Below, one piece after another: positions 25,476 through 38,659 of a DNA stretch of 64,000 bases. Origin of the DNA: Litoditis marina (Eukaryota; Nematoda; Chromadorea; Rhabditida; Rhabditidae); NCBI GenBank assembly GCA_964036275.1, contig OZ038433.1:48930605-48994604 (forward strand), written 5' to 3'. A model generated the notes under the pieces. The model searched no databases, had not been told where the DNA came from, and saw nothing but the letters and a program-made list of their open reading frames with translations. Made by a program: the position numbers and the translations under genes. Within the stretch, counting starts at the first letter, position 1. Each line of letters opens with the position of its first letter.

Positions 25476-25719
25476 TAAGTAACCGGGTTTCTTGATAACC
25501 TTACCGGTTTTTGGTAATATTTCAGGTTACCACATAGGTAACCGGTTGGTAACCTGAAACTTTATTTTGTTCACTGTACAAATGAACGGTAAAACCACAA
25601 TGAAAAACTAACTTGTAACCGGTTTCACATTTCAGGTTACCACGCGGTTACCTACTGAGGTAACCTAAAGATAAGTTTACTAAAAACTGGTAAGGTTACC
25701 AAATAAACCCGGTTACTTA
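25476..25719. mobile_element. TA-flanked foldback/MITE-like element
   Basis: Terminal inverted repeats: the left end reads TAAGTAACCGGGTTT and continues with ATAACCTTACC, and the right end is the inverted complement (GGTAAGGTTACC then AAACCCGGTTACTTA). Inner blocks such as AGGTAACCGGTTGGTAACCT are also palindromic. No transposase. TA at both edges fits Tc1/mariner-type target duplication, but this is inference. Confidence 0.6.
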
Positions 25720-25832
25720 TTTAATTCATCGTTCTCATTAGTTTTCATTATTTAAATATGTCTCGTTACATGAGCGATCAGTACGATTTGGCTGGCGCAT
25801 GTTATATGCGCGACAGTCGATGCCCTAACTAT

Positions 25833-26040
25833 TGGCCCGGTAGCGCAGTGGCAGTGTGTCTGCCTTTTGCCCTGGCGCCCGCAGGTTCGATCCGGCAAAC
25901 ATTCTGACAGTGGTCAGAATGACACAGAATGAACGAGGCAATTCATTGACGAATGCCAAAAAACCAGAATATTAATTGACCGGCGTCAAAAATCCCATTT
26001 TCACTTCTGACAGTTGTCAGTAAGTTTTCTGACTAGAAAC
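25833..26040 (+). mobile_element. Second tRNA-headed SINE-like element
   Basis: GGCCCGGTAGCGCAGTGGC resembles a tRNA 5' half with A box, followed about 40 nt later by the B box GGTTCGATCC. The body (TGACAGTGGTCAGAATGAC, then TGACGAATGCCAAAA) matches the tail of the element at 25200-25352, although the tRNA heads differ. The two point away from each other around the inverted-repeat element. Confidence 0.5.
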
Positions 26041-26218
26041 CGAAGATATGGTCAGAATTGTGCAAAATTTAATGGAAACATGCTCCATGAAAAAATGACC
26101 AGATTTGCATAATATTTGAATTTTGAAAAACTATTTAAATGGTCGCCTCTTATATTCTATCTAACAAATCAATCATCATTTCGGAGACTATTAGGTGTCG
26201 CAGAAACATTCAACTTAC

Positions 26219-29200
26219 CTCTTATCGTAGGAATCAAGGGTGACCCCGTACTCGAATCGAGAATTGAGTGTCAGTCCGGAACGGGTTTCCTCCGAGTCTT
26301 CGAGTGCACCTCGAGGTGACCTGGGAAGAGCACAGGCACCTTCCGGGCGAACCTGGAACAAAAATAGGAATTTGAGAAGAAAACAAGATAACCTAGCTGA
26401 GCAAAGGGCAGAAACGGCAATTAACCAAGCAGGCTCGAAGAATATGTAGGTTAGTTGTAGGATATAGGAAAGCGCAAAGTTATCGGTTGTTCAATAAGTT
26501 GAACATACCCAGAGAACTACATAGTGCGAACTTTTTTCGCAACAAAAAGGTCCCTTCCAGCACTGCTTTGGTATAAGTGTTGTCCTAGCAAGAAAAAATA
26601 ACAAAGATCAAAGCACGCAAATTGTTAGATATGATTGACGTGTTAGCAACTGAGGGAGGGTCGATCATTCTTGACTCACGCCCGAGGTTGGGAATACGAT
26701 TGGCACCGGTGACGTCACAACTGGCTCAGATGACGTCACAGCCGGTTCAGATGACGTCACAACTGGCTCAATTGACGTCACAACTGGCTCGGATGACGTC
26801 ACTATTAGTTCAGATGACGTCACAACTGGCTCAGATGACGTCACCATTGGTTCAGATGACGTCACTATTGGTTCAGATGACGTCACTATTGGTTTAGATG
26901 ACGTCACCATTGGTTCAGATGATGTCACTATTGGTTCAGATGACGTCTTTATTGGTTCAGATGACGTCACTATTGGTTCAGATGACGTCACTATTGGTTT
27001 AGATGACGTCACCATTGGTTCAGATGACGTCACCATTGGTTCAGATGACGTCACTATTGGTTCAGATGACGTCACTATTGGTTCAGATGCCGTCACAACC
27101 GGTTCGAACACAACAGTAGTATCCGGCTGAAATGGTGAGAGAAAAGTATCAATCTCGATATAACTTATATTTCAAGTCCTTACCTCGGTGGTTGCTGGAG
27201 CGATGGTTACTACCTAAACAGTTGATTCTAACAGAATACAAATTTTTGATCATTATGTTACTTGATACAACTATCACGTATTACCGGGAAGAGAGAATGT
27301 GTGTGAGATGTTATACCATGATCGAAGCACGAGTGCGAACCAACAATCTACTTCGATACATACACGCATAATATTGTACTCGAACAGAGAGCGCATGAGA
27401 AAGATGGACAAAATGAGAGTAAGAAAAGGTGAGAGGATTAGGTGAAAAAAAGAGAGAGAGAAGCGCATTAGAAAGATGAAAAGATATTGAGATGGAGATG
27501 AAGAAAGAGTGAGAAAGTACGGTACCTCTTCCTTTGTCTGTGACGAAGCGGTAGTTGGTGCCAGGGTGGTACGAACAATGTCATCTCTCAGTGAGCAGCC
27601 AGTTAGAGAAACTTCCTTGATTGCCGCCTAAATGCATTAAGTTCAAACTTCAAAAGTGATTCTCAACATAAAAAGCATGCACTTCCGTCTGAAAAATTTT
27701 TAATGCCAAGCTTTAATCAGAAAGTGAAAAATAACACTGAATTCGTGAAACTTTTATCGTTTGAGAACTACGGTAACGAGCCTCTGAAACATTCATCTCA
27801 TGATTTCTACAACACTCACAAATAACAAATAAACAAGCAACGGAAGACGTACCTTGGAGAAATCGAGTAGTTTGTCATTGACTGTGACGTCACCAACACA
27901 ACCGACAAATGCACCAGCCTCGTGTCGACCGAACACTATGGAGGCAGTCTCTCCCACGTGCTGAATAAATTTTGATACAGAATATAATACAATTCCCCGA
28001 CTAAGATGCCTTTTCAGTTTGTTATACATACTATCGATGAAACATTCCGCCGCCTTCAGTGCAATCACTACCAGCTGATTGTCACGTATATCTTCACAAT
28101 AATAACACGATGAACGCCGTATCTCCCATAAGCTTAGCTGTTTTTGATACACATCCAGGAAGAGAACCGACACTAAATTGACTGATTAAGTTCTAGTTAA
28201 TACTGTCAGCGAAACATTTGATTGATGTTAGTGCACTCTTAGTTGATTACAACGTTTATAATAGAATGTCACGGTAATAGGGTAAAATTTTACCAGAGTA
28301 CGTGCGTGCAAATGTTTCACCAAATTTATAGATAAGAATGCGTGCCTACCACGTCTTCTCCGTTGTTTCTCTTGACCTTCTTGGAACACAAGTCGTCGAC
28401 GTCAATTCGCAGCTGATCCATGTTCTTATTCACCGAAATGAAGTGCCATTGCTCGTTCGCAGCCGAAGCCAGCTCAATGTCCAGCTGCAACATTCAGTTA
28501 TATTGATACAATGGAATATAATCAAATTTAATATAAATAGGGGGGGGGGGAGTTCAAAAATCTAGAGATGGATTATCGACTGATTTTGGAATATGTCACG
28601 AATATGTGCGAAACTATAAAACCAACTGACAAACTAGTATACATTATGTACACCTTTGTAGGTAGAATAATTCAAGTTTTTCTTGAATATATTTTTCTAT
28701 ATCGATCAAAATTTGAGTTTCTGCGAATAATCAGTTTCCTCTGCGGTGTCTAGCTAAAAGCGAACGACAAAACATTGGACCATGTTGAAATATTCGCAAC
28801 TCAGTCTAGACGTATACTTATTTCAACAGCTACCTTGTCGTCACTTGCGAGCACGAGCAGTTCAGTGTCCTCTTTATGTTAGGGAGAAGCCTCGCGCTCT
28901 ATGTTATGTTCTTATAGTTTCGTAGTGGATGAAACATGCTCCCTGCAAGGACGCACAACTCAAATTTTTTGCAATCTTGATGAAATATCTCACGAACATA
29001 ATTCAACCACATAAAGATTTACAACCAAACAATCATAAACGTTTTAAATCAAAAACTACCAACCGGCCATGCCCTCTTCGTTTCCGAAGATCAGCGGATT
29101 TCCGTGATCGGCTGCCGTGCGGAAATGGAACGAGAGATTTGTGTGGGCCGCGGACCGCGCGACGCGAAGCGGCATGTTTAGGTCGATCGAGCTGCCGCGC

Positions 29201-32200
29201 GCAAAGTGCGCACCCAAGCGGATCTGGAAACAATCAATAGTTTACTGGAGCTATACTAAATTTCTACGGAACAACATGGGAAAACATTACAATCTTAGAT
29301 TCTGAAGTTTGCCGCAAATGATAAAACTTTTGGATTTGTTCGATCAATAAGACTACAGTGAAAGTATGATGATCGATCGTTTAGAGGAACGAACGACAGG
29401 AACACATTCATCATTGCTGTCTTGATACGACTGGGTAGTTTGTTTATGCGACTACAGAACATATAAAATCCACGTGGATCTTCACGTTTCACGTTTACAA
29501 GACATGTCCCACTAGTTGAACTAACTCTGTTGGTGGCATCGCGTGCGACTGCAATCATTTCCTTGATGTTGACTATTTTCTCTCCGCAGACATCGACCTT
29601 GGTGGTGCGAGCTGCAGCAGCTGACTTCCTCTTTTCGAACGAGGTGGCGATAGCGGGTGCAAGGGTACCCAGCTGCAAACAATAGCACTGTTGGTCGAAT
29701 TACAAAATCTCAATTTTTCAAGTGGGATGAAATGCACTTTCCCCTTATTGGAATGACTATGACTATGAGAAATCTTATTAGAAATAGAGATTGAGGCAGC
29801 ACATTTTAAAACCTAATATTGGGGTCATTTCAGAAAAAGCACGGTCACTCTGTTTCAATCTGATGTAGTTGCAGTTCGATCTGGTGTAGTTATGTGTTTG
29901 ATGATCAAACTACAACTCCGATTGAGACATACTCTCTCATTAATCTCAAATAGTTTCAAAGATCGTGCACCTCCTTGATATTGCTTCGGGCCGTTTTCAC
30001 TCCCTGAACCGCTTCCATTCTGGTAGAATTGACGTCATCTGACTTCTCTTTTGTCTCCGCGATTTGGCTGCGAGTTTCCTCCCATATCAGTCTTCAGCTT
30101 ATTCATTTGGTCATCGTTAAATTGCTGTAAATGTGAACATTCAAATTATCAAGATCGAAAACTCCCTAGAGATTGTTAAAACCAAGCAATTTGTCGTCAA
30201 CAACTGAGCTTCAAAGAATGGCAGTTCAATGTTTCCGTGAACAGATATATTCGATCCATACCAATAGCTACAGTACATTCACGCAATTTACAAGTAATAT
30301 AAAAAACTTTCTTGCAGTACACGTAAAAATGATTGGGTCCCCTATACTCCGCCAATCGATGTCCTTCTACAGTAATCTATCAAATATTGAAAACGCCATC
30401 AAGAGCGCCAAAATAGCAAATTTTGAGCTGGAAATTTAAGTATGTTACTGTAGAGGTTTATAAATGGGTGGAGAAAACTATACCTTCGCCTGAATGTCCT
30501 CGATTGTACTTTTCTCCAATGGTGACGTGATCCATCGTGCAACAAGGTACGGGCACGTCTCATCGCATCCATTTGTTCGGTCAACTGGAAAATATTCGTC
30601 AATAACAACAATAACAATAACAACACAGTTAGTACACACACTAAAAAAAATCTTGATCTTGAAAACATTATCCTGTGGTCACAAAAACTCTTCGAGAGAA
30701 GTTTTTTGTTGTTTGTTATTACTAAATACAAGTTTGAATGAATGTTTCTTTCGGAATATAAGTCAACGGCAATCCTACATAGATAACTGTCCGAACAATT
30801 GAACAAAAAAGCGTACAGCATCAATCTCCTTTTCAGTTTCTCCGGCCTCCATTAACAGCGATTTCAGCGCGTTTTCTTGGAGTTCAGTGGCATTCTGAGG
30901 CTGCGACGCGGAAATTTCCAGGGTCGAGCTGACGGAAGATTTGTGAAATGAAAGGCCAACTTTTGTACGAATGTTGAAACGTTCGTTCGTGTTACTAGAG
31001 GGTTATGAACCCAGATTTATTGAATAGATGATATGAGAGACAAAAAACAGTAACATCCTACTCATTCCGTACCATGTTATCGATTGTTTCTTTCTCTTCT
31101 GTGATGACGTCAATGGCCTTCTGGGAGTGTTCTTTGGACAATTCAAGAGATGACGTCACATTTGAGTAGGCCGAAGCAGCTTCCACCGCTGTCTGCAAAA
31201 TAATATTATAACTTTAGCATTATAATAACAAAAACGATAGTAGGTTATTATGTACAGAAATCATGAAAAAGAATGGTTACACAATTTGAGAGGACGATGT
31301 AACGTTTAGCCTGATTTCCCATTATGCACATTAATCATCTGAACGTTTCACCTGAGACTCCAGTCGAGCGATTCCTAATGTACCATTCAGTCGTTCTGCT
31401 TGCTGGGTCAGTTCTGTAGCCTTAGCCTTCACCGAATCCTGCAAAAACATATGTAACCTATTTTATACTTCTTCAACTTCATTCTAAATCGTTATAGTCT
31501 GAAGGTTATGTTTAGATGAGTTTATTGGTTTATTCAAATATCAGGATACTAAAAGTGATTGTGATGTTTGTGGTCTCTATTTGAGCCGTATGTATGACCT
31601 TTCACATAATTTTTTCGTACCGTATCACCCATTTGAAAGAAATCGATACGAAAAAAAGAATAAGAAAAAAGTGTTCTCATAATCAATACTCTGATAATCG
31701 ATAATCGCGACTTTCCACTGATTCGGCGACTTCGGCGCGAATCTCGGCCAGTGTCGCCAGCTGACTATCGATTGATTCGCGATGGTCGCGCGTCGATTCC
31801 GAATTGTTGTTCACCTGCAAAGTAACGCCAATTTACAATTAGAAAGAGAGAATATATGTTCGTATTTAACGAAAGTTTTTGAGCGAATTTCGCGGTACCC
31901 GTCACGTAGAGGGTAGATATAGAATAATTTGGGCTAAAGTAAACAAACTTGAGCTCAGAGTACGTCGGAGACATTTGAAAAAATTGATCATCCGAATAGA
32001 ATGAAAACAGTTCGAATACATCAATTGTATTCCGAATACGAATGTTTACTGTAAATGTCATATGGACTATCGAGCAAAATCGCGCAAACTTGATATAATA
32101 TAAATACAGTGTGAAACACTAAGACGAGCACCACTGAATATGTTGTGATCTGAAAGTTTCCATATTTTAATAAATAACAATAAACCAGTCTCAACAAATA

Positions 32201-32336
32201 ACAAAAACATTGAAAAAAGACGAACCTCGAGAAGAATGTCGCTGACAGTCTTCTTTTGCTCGGAAAGCTGTGTGACGTCATCGAAAATGGCTTTGGAGAG
32301 ACCTTCCAACGTGAAGAGGGACTGCGATCGACTGGC
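26219..32336 (-). pseudogene. Laminin alpha C-terminal pseudogene B: coiled coil, partial LG, Ser/Thr linker, start of LG4
   Basis: Minus-strand exons: 32226-32336, 31719-31814, 31352-31438, 31073-31192, 30817-30942, 30484-30584, 29971-30124, 29526-29672 (coiled coil), 29060-29223 (LG1 start, IRLGAHFARGSSIDLNMPLR), 28350-28484 (ASAANEQWHFISVNKN), 27853-27960 (GCVGDVTVNDKLLDFSK, an LG end), 27526-27627, 27184-27213 and 26680-27126 (linker), and 26219-26352 (LG4 start, LTLNSRFEYGVTL). Lesions: acceptor CAG to CAC at 30942|30943; a 1-bp deletion in exon 30484-30584; an extra base in exon 29971-30124. The LG1 end to LG3 start appears deleted, and everything after the first LG4 exon and before 32336 is missing. 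The intact parts show what the functional gene should encode past 64000. Confidence 0.82.
26680..27126 (-). repeat. 21-bp in-frame minisatellite exon (EPxVTSS repeats) in the LG3-LG4 linker
   Basis: On the minus strand, 19 repeats of a 7-residue unit (EPIVTSS, EPMVTSS, KPIVTSS, EPVVTSS and so on) fill a 447-bp exon with good borders (TTTCAG|CCGGAT and GGGC|GTGAGT). Every unit has 21 bp and the frame is never lost. VTSS is written as GTGACGTCATCT, so most units carry the palindrome TGACGTCA. A Ser/Thr-rich extended linker, likely O-glycosylated, between LG3 and LG4 is usual for alpha chains. Confidence 0.8.
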
Positions 32337-32406
32337 CTAGAGAGAGGAAGAATGAAAAGAAGACAAAACAGAGAGAGAGAGAGTAAAGGAGAGGAAAAAA
32401 TAAAAT
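28905..32406 (-). repeat. Direct 3.4-kb segmental duplication, copy 1
   Basis: Matches 33279-36596 in the same orientation, from ATGTTCTTATAGTTTCGTAG to GAGGAAAAAATAAAAT. The first ~1.3 kb is almost identical; the remainder differs by indels, for example a ~180-bp segment carrying the 87-bp exon 31352-31438, kept here and lost in the other copy. Confidence 0.88.
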
Positions 32407-33087
32407 AGGATCTTGAAACATCTTGGAACATCTCTAGCATCATCTTTCTCAATGCATTAGGTTTGCCGTATTGTTGTTATTTACCTTGCCATCATTTCAA
32501 TCACACAATCGTATTTCTGAAGAAAACAGAAGTCGATCTATTCTCAATCATCGTCTTCTCCCAGTTTTGTTGTTTGATTCGTGTAGTTTGTAGTCACTCT
32601 GAACGTTAGCCATACAGGTTTTTGCGTCCTCTGTCTGTTTTTGCCTCACTCTCCTTATACTATTAAATCGCATAATCACGTGAAACATGTTAAACACAGC
32701 AGAACTCAGAAACGTGCAACGAAAAAGTGCACGTGTCCTCATTAGGATTCTAACTTCAGGTGACTATTCAATTGACTTCCAGTATGTCTCTCTTTCTTGT
32801 TCCCAATGTCCATGTGGAGAATGTCTTCGTACATTCTCATTATAAAACTATTAGTTATCGAGTCACGCTGACCCATACGTGTTGTCGTTCCGAACGTTTT
32901 TCGATCATCCGCGTCTGAATATTTCACAACCCTTTCTAGATGTCGTACTGATATTTTTAATTGAAGGGGGGTAGAAAGGAAAGCTAGTTTAGGTACCCCG
33001 GGGTACCTAAATATAACGTTGCGCGCGCCAAAACTGGCAAACACGTGTCAGCCGTATGCAAAATAGGTTCATCAGTTTGAATTAAAA
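32407..33087 (+). repeat. Stray copy of the laminin upstream region
   Basis: Matches 43758-44438, including the perfect palindrome AGGTACCCCGGGGTACCT (32991-33008). It stops at GAATTAAAAG, about 100 bp short of where a start codon would be, and is followed by GCCGGCGCC and a TA microsatellite. It is therefore a promoter-like fragment without a gene, wedged between two minus-strand pseudogenes. Confidence 0.8.
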
Positions 33088-33104
33088 GCCGGCGCCCTCT
33101 TTTG

Positions 33105-33217
<113 letters not shown>

Positions 33218-33278
33218 AGCGGAACATTGAATCGCGGTAAGTAAAACAAAATATTGAGTTCAACGGTAAAACGATGAT

Positions 33279-36200
33279 ATGTTCTTATAGTTTCGTAGTG
33301 GATGAAACATGCTCCCTGCAAGGACGCACAACTCATATTTTTTGCAATCTTGATGAAATATCTCACGAACATAATTCAACCACATAAAGATTTACAACCA
33401 AACAATCATAAACGTTTTAAATCAAAAACTACCAACCGGCCATGCCCTCTTCGTTTCCGAAGATCAGCGGAATTCCGTGATCGGCTGCCGTGCGGAAATG
33501 GAACGAGAGATTTGTGTGGGCCGCGGACCGCGCGACGCGAAGCGGCATGTTTAGGTCGATCGAGCTGCCGCGCGCAAAATGCGCACCCGAGCGGATCTGG
33601 AAACAATCAATAGTTTACTGGAGCTATACTAAATTTCTACGGAACAACATGGGAAAACATTACAATCTTAGATTCTGAAGTTTGCCGCAAATGATAAAAC
33701 TTTTGGATTTGTTCGATCAATAAGACTACAGTGAAAGTATGATGATCGATCGTTTAGAGGAACGAACGACAGGAACACATTCATCATTGCTGTCTTGATA
33801 CGACTGGGTAGTTTGTTTCTGCGACTACAGAACATATAAAATCCACGTGGATCTTCACGTTTCACGTTTACAAGACATGTCCCACTAGTTGAACTAACTC
33901 TGTTGGTGGCATCGCGTGCGACTGCAATCATTTCCTTGATGTTGACTATTTTCTCTCCGCAGACATCGACCTTGGTGGTGCGAGCTGCAGCAGCTGACTT
34001 CCTCTTTTCGAACGAGGTGGCGATAGCGGGTGCAAGGGTACCCAGCTGCAAACAATAGCACTGTTGGTCGAATTACAAAATCTCAATTTTTCAAGTGGGA
34101 TGAAATGCACTTTCCCCTTATTGGAATGACTATGACTATGAGAAATCTTATTAGAAATAGAGATTGAGGCAGCACATTTTAAAACCTAATATTGGGGTCA
34201 TTTCAGAAAAAGCACGGTCACTCTGTTTCAATCTGATGTAGTTGCAGTTCGATCTGGTGTAGTTATGTGTTTGATGATCAAACTACAACTCCGATTGAGA
34301 CATACTCTCTCATTAATCTCAAATAGTTTCAAAGATCGTGCACCTCCTTGATATTGCTTCGGGCCGTTTTCACTCCCTGAACCGCTTCCATTCTGGTAGA
34401 ATTGACGTCATCTGACTTCTCTTTTGTCTCCGCGATTTGGCTGCGAGTTTCCTCCCATATCAGTCTTCAGCTCATTCACTTGGTCAACATTGAATTGCTG
34501 TAAATGTGAACATTCAAATTATCAAGATCGAAAACTCCCAAGAGATTGTTAAAACCAAGCAATTTGTCGTCAACAACTGAGCTTCAAAGAATGGCAGTTC
34601 AATGTTTCCGTGAACAGATATATCCGATCCATACCAATAGCTACAGTAGATTCACGCAATTTACAAGTAATATAGTAAACTTTCTTGCAGTACACGTAAA
34701 AATGATTGGGTCCCCTATACTCCACCAATCGATGTCCTTCTACAGTAATCTATCAAATATTGAAAACGCCATCAAGAGCGCCAACATTGCAAATTTTGCG
34801 CTGGAAGTTCAAGTATGTTACTGTAGAGGGTTATAAGAGGGTGGAACAAACTATATCTTTGCCTGAATATCCTCGGTTGTACTTTCCTCCAATGGTGACG
34901 TCATTCCGTCGTGCAACAAGGTACGGACACGTCTCATCGCATCCATTTGTTCGGTCAACTATAAAATATTCGTAAATAACAACAAATGGAGTAGTACACA
35001 TACAAATGTTATACGTATCTTGACAATGTTATGAGATGGTCACAAGCTCTTCGAGGTAGGTTTGCGTTGTTGTTTGTTGTAACTGAATACAAGTTTGAGT
35101 GAATGTTTCTCTCGAAATATAAGTCAAAGGCAATCCTACATAGATAATTGTCCGAACAATTGAATAAAAAAGCGTACAGCATCAATCTCCTTTTCAGTTT
35201 CTCCGGCCTCCATTAACAGCGATCTCAGTGCGTTTTCTTGGAGTTCAGTGGCATTCTGAGCCTGCGACGCGGAAATTTCCAGGGTCGAGCTGACGGAAGA
35301 TTTCTGAAATGAAAGGCCAACTTTTGTACGAGTGTTGAAACGTTCGTTCGTGTTACTACAGGGTTATGAATAGATGATATAAGAGACAAAAACTGTAACA
35401 TAGTATATCGTTCCTACTCATTCCGTACCATGTTATCGATTGATTCTTTCTCTTCTGTGATGACGTCAATGGCCTTCTGGGAGTGTTCTTCGGCCGATTC
35501 AAGAGATGACGTCACATTTGAGTAGGCCGAAGCACCTTCCACCGCTTACTGCAAAATAATATTATAACTTTAGCATTATAATAACAAAAACGATAGTAGA
35601 TTATTATGTACAAAAATCATGAAAAAGAATATATATGTAACCTATTTTATACTTCTTCAACTTCATTCTAAATCGTTATAGTCTGAAGGTTATGTTTAGA
35701 TGAGTTTATTGGTTTATTCAAATATCAGGATACTAAAAGTGATTGTGATGTTTGTGGTCTCTATTTGAGCCGTATGTATGAACTTTCACATAATTTTTTC
35801 GTACCGTATCACCCACTTGAAAGAAATCGATACGAAAAAAGAATAAGAAAAAAGTGTTCTCATAATCAATACTCTGATAATCGATAATCGCGACTTTCCA
35901 CTGATTCGGCGACTTCGGCGCGAATCTCGGCCAGTGTCGCCAGCTGACTATCGATTGATTCGCGATGGTCGCGCGTCGATTCCGTCTTGTTGTTCACCTG
36001 CAAAGTAACGCCAATTTACAATTAGAAAGAGAGAATATATGTTCGTCTGTAACGAAAGTTTTTGAGCGAATTTCGCGGTACCCGTCACGTAGAGGGTAGA
36101 TATAGAATAATTTGGGCTAAAGTAAACAAACTTGAGCTCAGAGTACGTCGGAGACATTTGAAAAAATTGATCATCCGAATAGAATGAAAACAGTTCGAAT

Positions 36201-36596
36201 ACATCAATTGTATTCCGAATACGAATGTTTACTGTAAATGTCATATGGACTATCGAGCAAAATCGCGCAAACTTGATATAATATAAATACAGTGTGAAAC
36301 ACTAAGACGAGCACCACTGAATATGTTGTGATCTGAAAGTTACCATATTTTAATAAATAACAATAAACCAGTTTCAATAAATAACAAAAACATTGAAAAA
36401 AGACGAACCTCGAGAAGAATGTCGCTGACAGTCTTCTTTTGCTCGGAAAGCTGTGTGACGTCATCGAAAATGGCTTTGGAGAGACCTTCCAACTTGAAGA
36501 GGGACTGCGATCGACTGGCCTAGAGAGAGAAAGAATGAGAAGAAGACGAAATAGAGAGAGAGAGAGAGTAAAGGAGAGGAAAAAATAAAATAAAGA
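33279..36596 (-). repeat. Direct 3.4-kb segmental duplication, copy 2
   Basis: Counterpart of 28905-32406. It lacks the exon DSVKAKATELTQQAERLNG region: at about 35630 the sequence jumps from CATGAAAAAGAATA to ATATGTAACCTA. Confidence 0.88.
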
Positions 36597-36800
36597 GATA
36601 AAGTAAGAAGAGACAGAGATAGAAAGGTTAAGAGAATGATAAAGGAGATGCAGATAGAGAGGAATGAAAAGAGAAATATCGACAAAGAATAAGAAATGAT
36701 GAAAAACAGAGAAAAAGAGAGAGAAACACAAAGAGAGAGAGATGGAGAGAGAAAAAGAGAGAGAGAGTGAAAGAGAGAGAGATAGATAAAGAGAGAAATA
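36535..36800 (-). repeat. GA-rich tract in a pseudogene C intron
   Basis: Long AGAGAG run on the + strand, i.e. CT-rich in the sense of the minus-strand copy. Similar tracts lie at about 37880-37965 and 27380-27515. The last ~60 bp of its left part are shared with 32346-32406, where the duplication ends. Confidence 0.85.
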
Positions 36801-38365
36801 GCACCCACCTGAATGGTGGCATCACTCTGCTTCTTCGACTCCTTCAATAGTTTTTGTGTGTCGGCCAAATAATCCGCTACGCTTTCCGTCTTTTTTCTGC
36901 TCGTTTTCTAATCGTTCTTTCTTAAAAAAAAGTTTTTTACTTAGTTAGTTAGTAAGTAACTGTATACTTACTTGATTAGTTAATCTTGAATAGTGAACAA
37001 ATACACATCAAATAGAAATAAACTCTTAAACTCTGAAAGAATGAAAGAATAAGAAATAAACTATAAACATGAAGAAATAAACTCTAAAATGACACAAATG
37101 TTTCTTAATCATAACTGAACGAACAAATGCAAATCTAAATCAACAAACAATCAAACAAACAATTCCAGAATTGAACATGGCACATAGGCTAGACTGAAAG
37201 TTCGTTTTACTAATTTCTGACAACTTTCACTGTCTTTTCAGTTTCCATAAACTTATTTTGAATCTATGGTTGAATAAAAATTGAATTTTTTTGTATTGTA
37301 TCATATTTTGTTGTGTTCTAAAAACTACTTGTAATTTTACCTGCACTTGTAGTTTGAAGGTTACGTCTCCCAGTTTTTTGTCCAGCTCCTCGATGAAAGC
37401 CGGCACAAGCTCTGCTTGATTCGGACTACCATCACTGAAAGGAGAAAATCGATATTCAAGTTGAATCAATAATATTGGAGTCTTACTACTCATCTACAAG
37501 AACAATAGACAAAAGATTAGAAATAATAGTACATTGAACCACTGTTACATAAATTGCACTATTTTCTAGTCACCTTTATTTCATTCTTCTTTTTCTTCGT
37601 TTCATGTCTCTAGTCACGTGAAACTTACGACAGGTACACTCAACACACTTGATGTACTTTTAGTCTGTTTTGTTTGATCTATGGCTAGAAAGTGTCTAGT
37701 CACGTGGAGCGTGAAGTGCACGTGAAAGTACTCACGCGGTGGCAGCTTCCAGTTGATGCAGAACGTCCTCGGCGTCTCGGCGTAGTTGGGGATCTACGTT
37801 GAGGGCGGAGGAGTGACTTCCCAGGGAAGAGGCCAGGTAACTCACGGAATAGATGACAGTGCGGGAGTACTGGAAGGAGGTGGAGTTAGAGAAAGAGATA
37901 GAGAGAGAGAGAGATCGGAAGAAAAAGGAGAGAGAGAGAGAGAGAAGGAGAGCGTGAGAAGTAGGAAAAAGAGCAAACTATGCAATCCAAGTCAGTTTTA
38001 GCACCCTGAATTATTATTATCTCTGATCTGTTGCCGGACCTTCTGGGCATCCATTGTGAGGTTCATGGCGCGTACGGTGTCCTTTGAAACCACGGAGAAA
38101 GTTCTGCAAATGTTTCTAATGTGATTTTTCTTATTTATAACTGTATCATGTTACCGACTGCACAACTATGAAACCAGTATCTGGAACCAGTCAAACATTC
38201 GAACGATATAGCAATCAATTGAACAAATCTTTTGAACAAGCAAACTATGAATGCACTTACCTAGACCTAAACCAGCGCTACATGAAACATGTGAATGACT
38301 TAGGAGATTACATGGCAGGAATACTAATTTAGACTGATAAACAGTTTTCGTCCATACTGAGCTAG

Positions 38366-38659
38366 TTGTTAATCAGCGCCACGTCTAGAGCGCGAAAACA
38401 CAGAAATTATTTAGAACAAGTGCTGATGGGAAGAAGATTAATTTTGACAGCTAGAGAAATTTGTGATGTGAGGGACGAATTGTACAGAGGTCTAAATTGT
38501 TCTAAACGAGTGCCAGATTTAGAGCGCGTGAAACTTTTAAATGATATAGTAGAATTCATGAGAGTACCAATTTTGACAGCTAGAGCGGGTTACAATAATA
38601 GTACGTGTAACACTACCATGGTCCAAGAAGTAGCAGAAGTTTTTCATGAAAAAAATTAG
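38366..38659 (+). other. 97-codon open frame of unknown nature inside a pseudogene C intron
   Basis: Open frame from ATG to TAG, lysine- and arginine-rich, with AT-rich codons unlike the laminin exons. It holds internal DNA repeats: TTTTGACAGCTAGAG near 38441 and 38571, and a GATGT-AG-GA-GAATTGTACA block near 38466 and again just after the stop near 38659. I recognise no domain. It might be a remnant of an inserted element or chance. Confidence 0.25.

Noticed and set aside
26622..26897. Plus-strand open frame with MTSQLAQ repeats
   Set aside because: It is the complement of the minus-strand EPxVTSS linker exon, which has proper splice borders and laminin context.
29033..29233. Plus- and minus-strand Arg-rich frames around 29.0-29.3 and 33.4-33.7 kb
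   Set aside because: They are other-frame shadows of the LG1 exon on the minus strand.
36204..36868. Ser/Leu-rich open frames, also at 45471-45877, 48021-48344, 59122-59514 and 5433-5759
   Set aside because: They are translations of CT/GA low-complexity tracts, mostly within introns of laminin copies.
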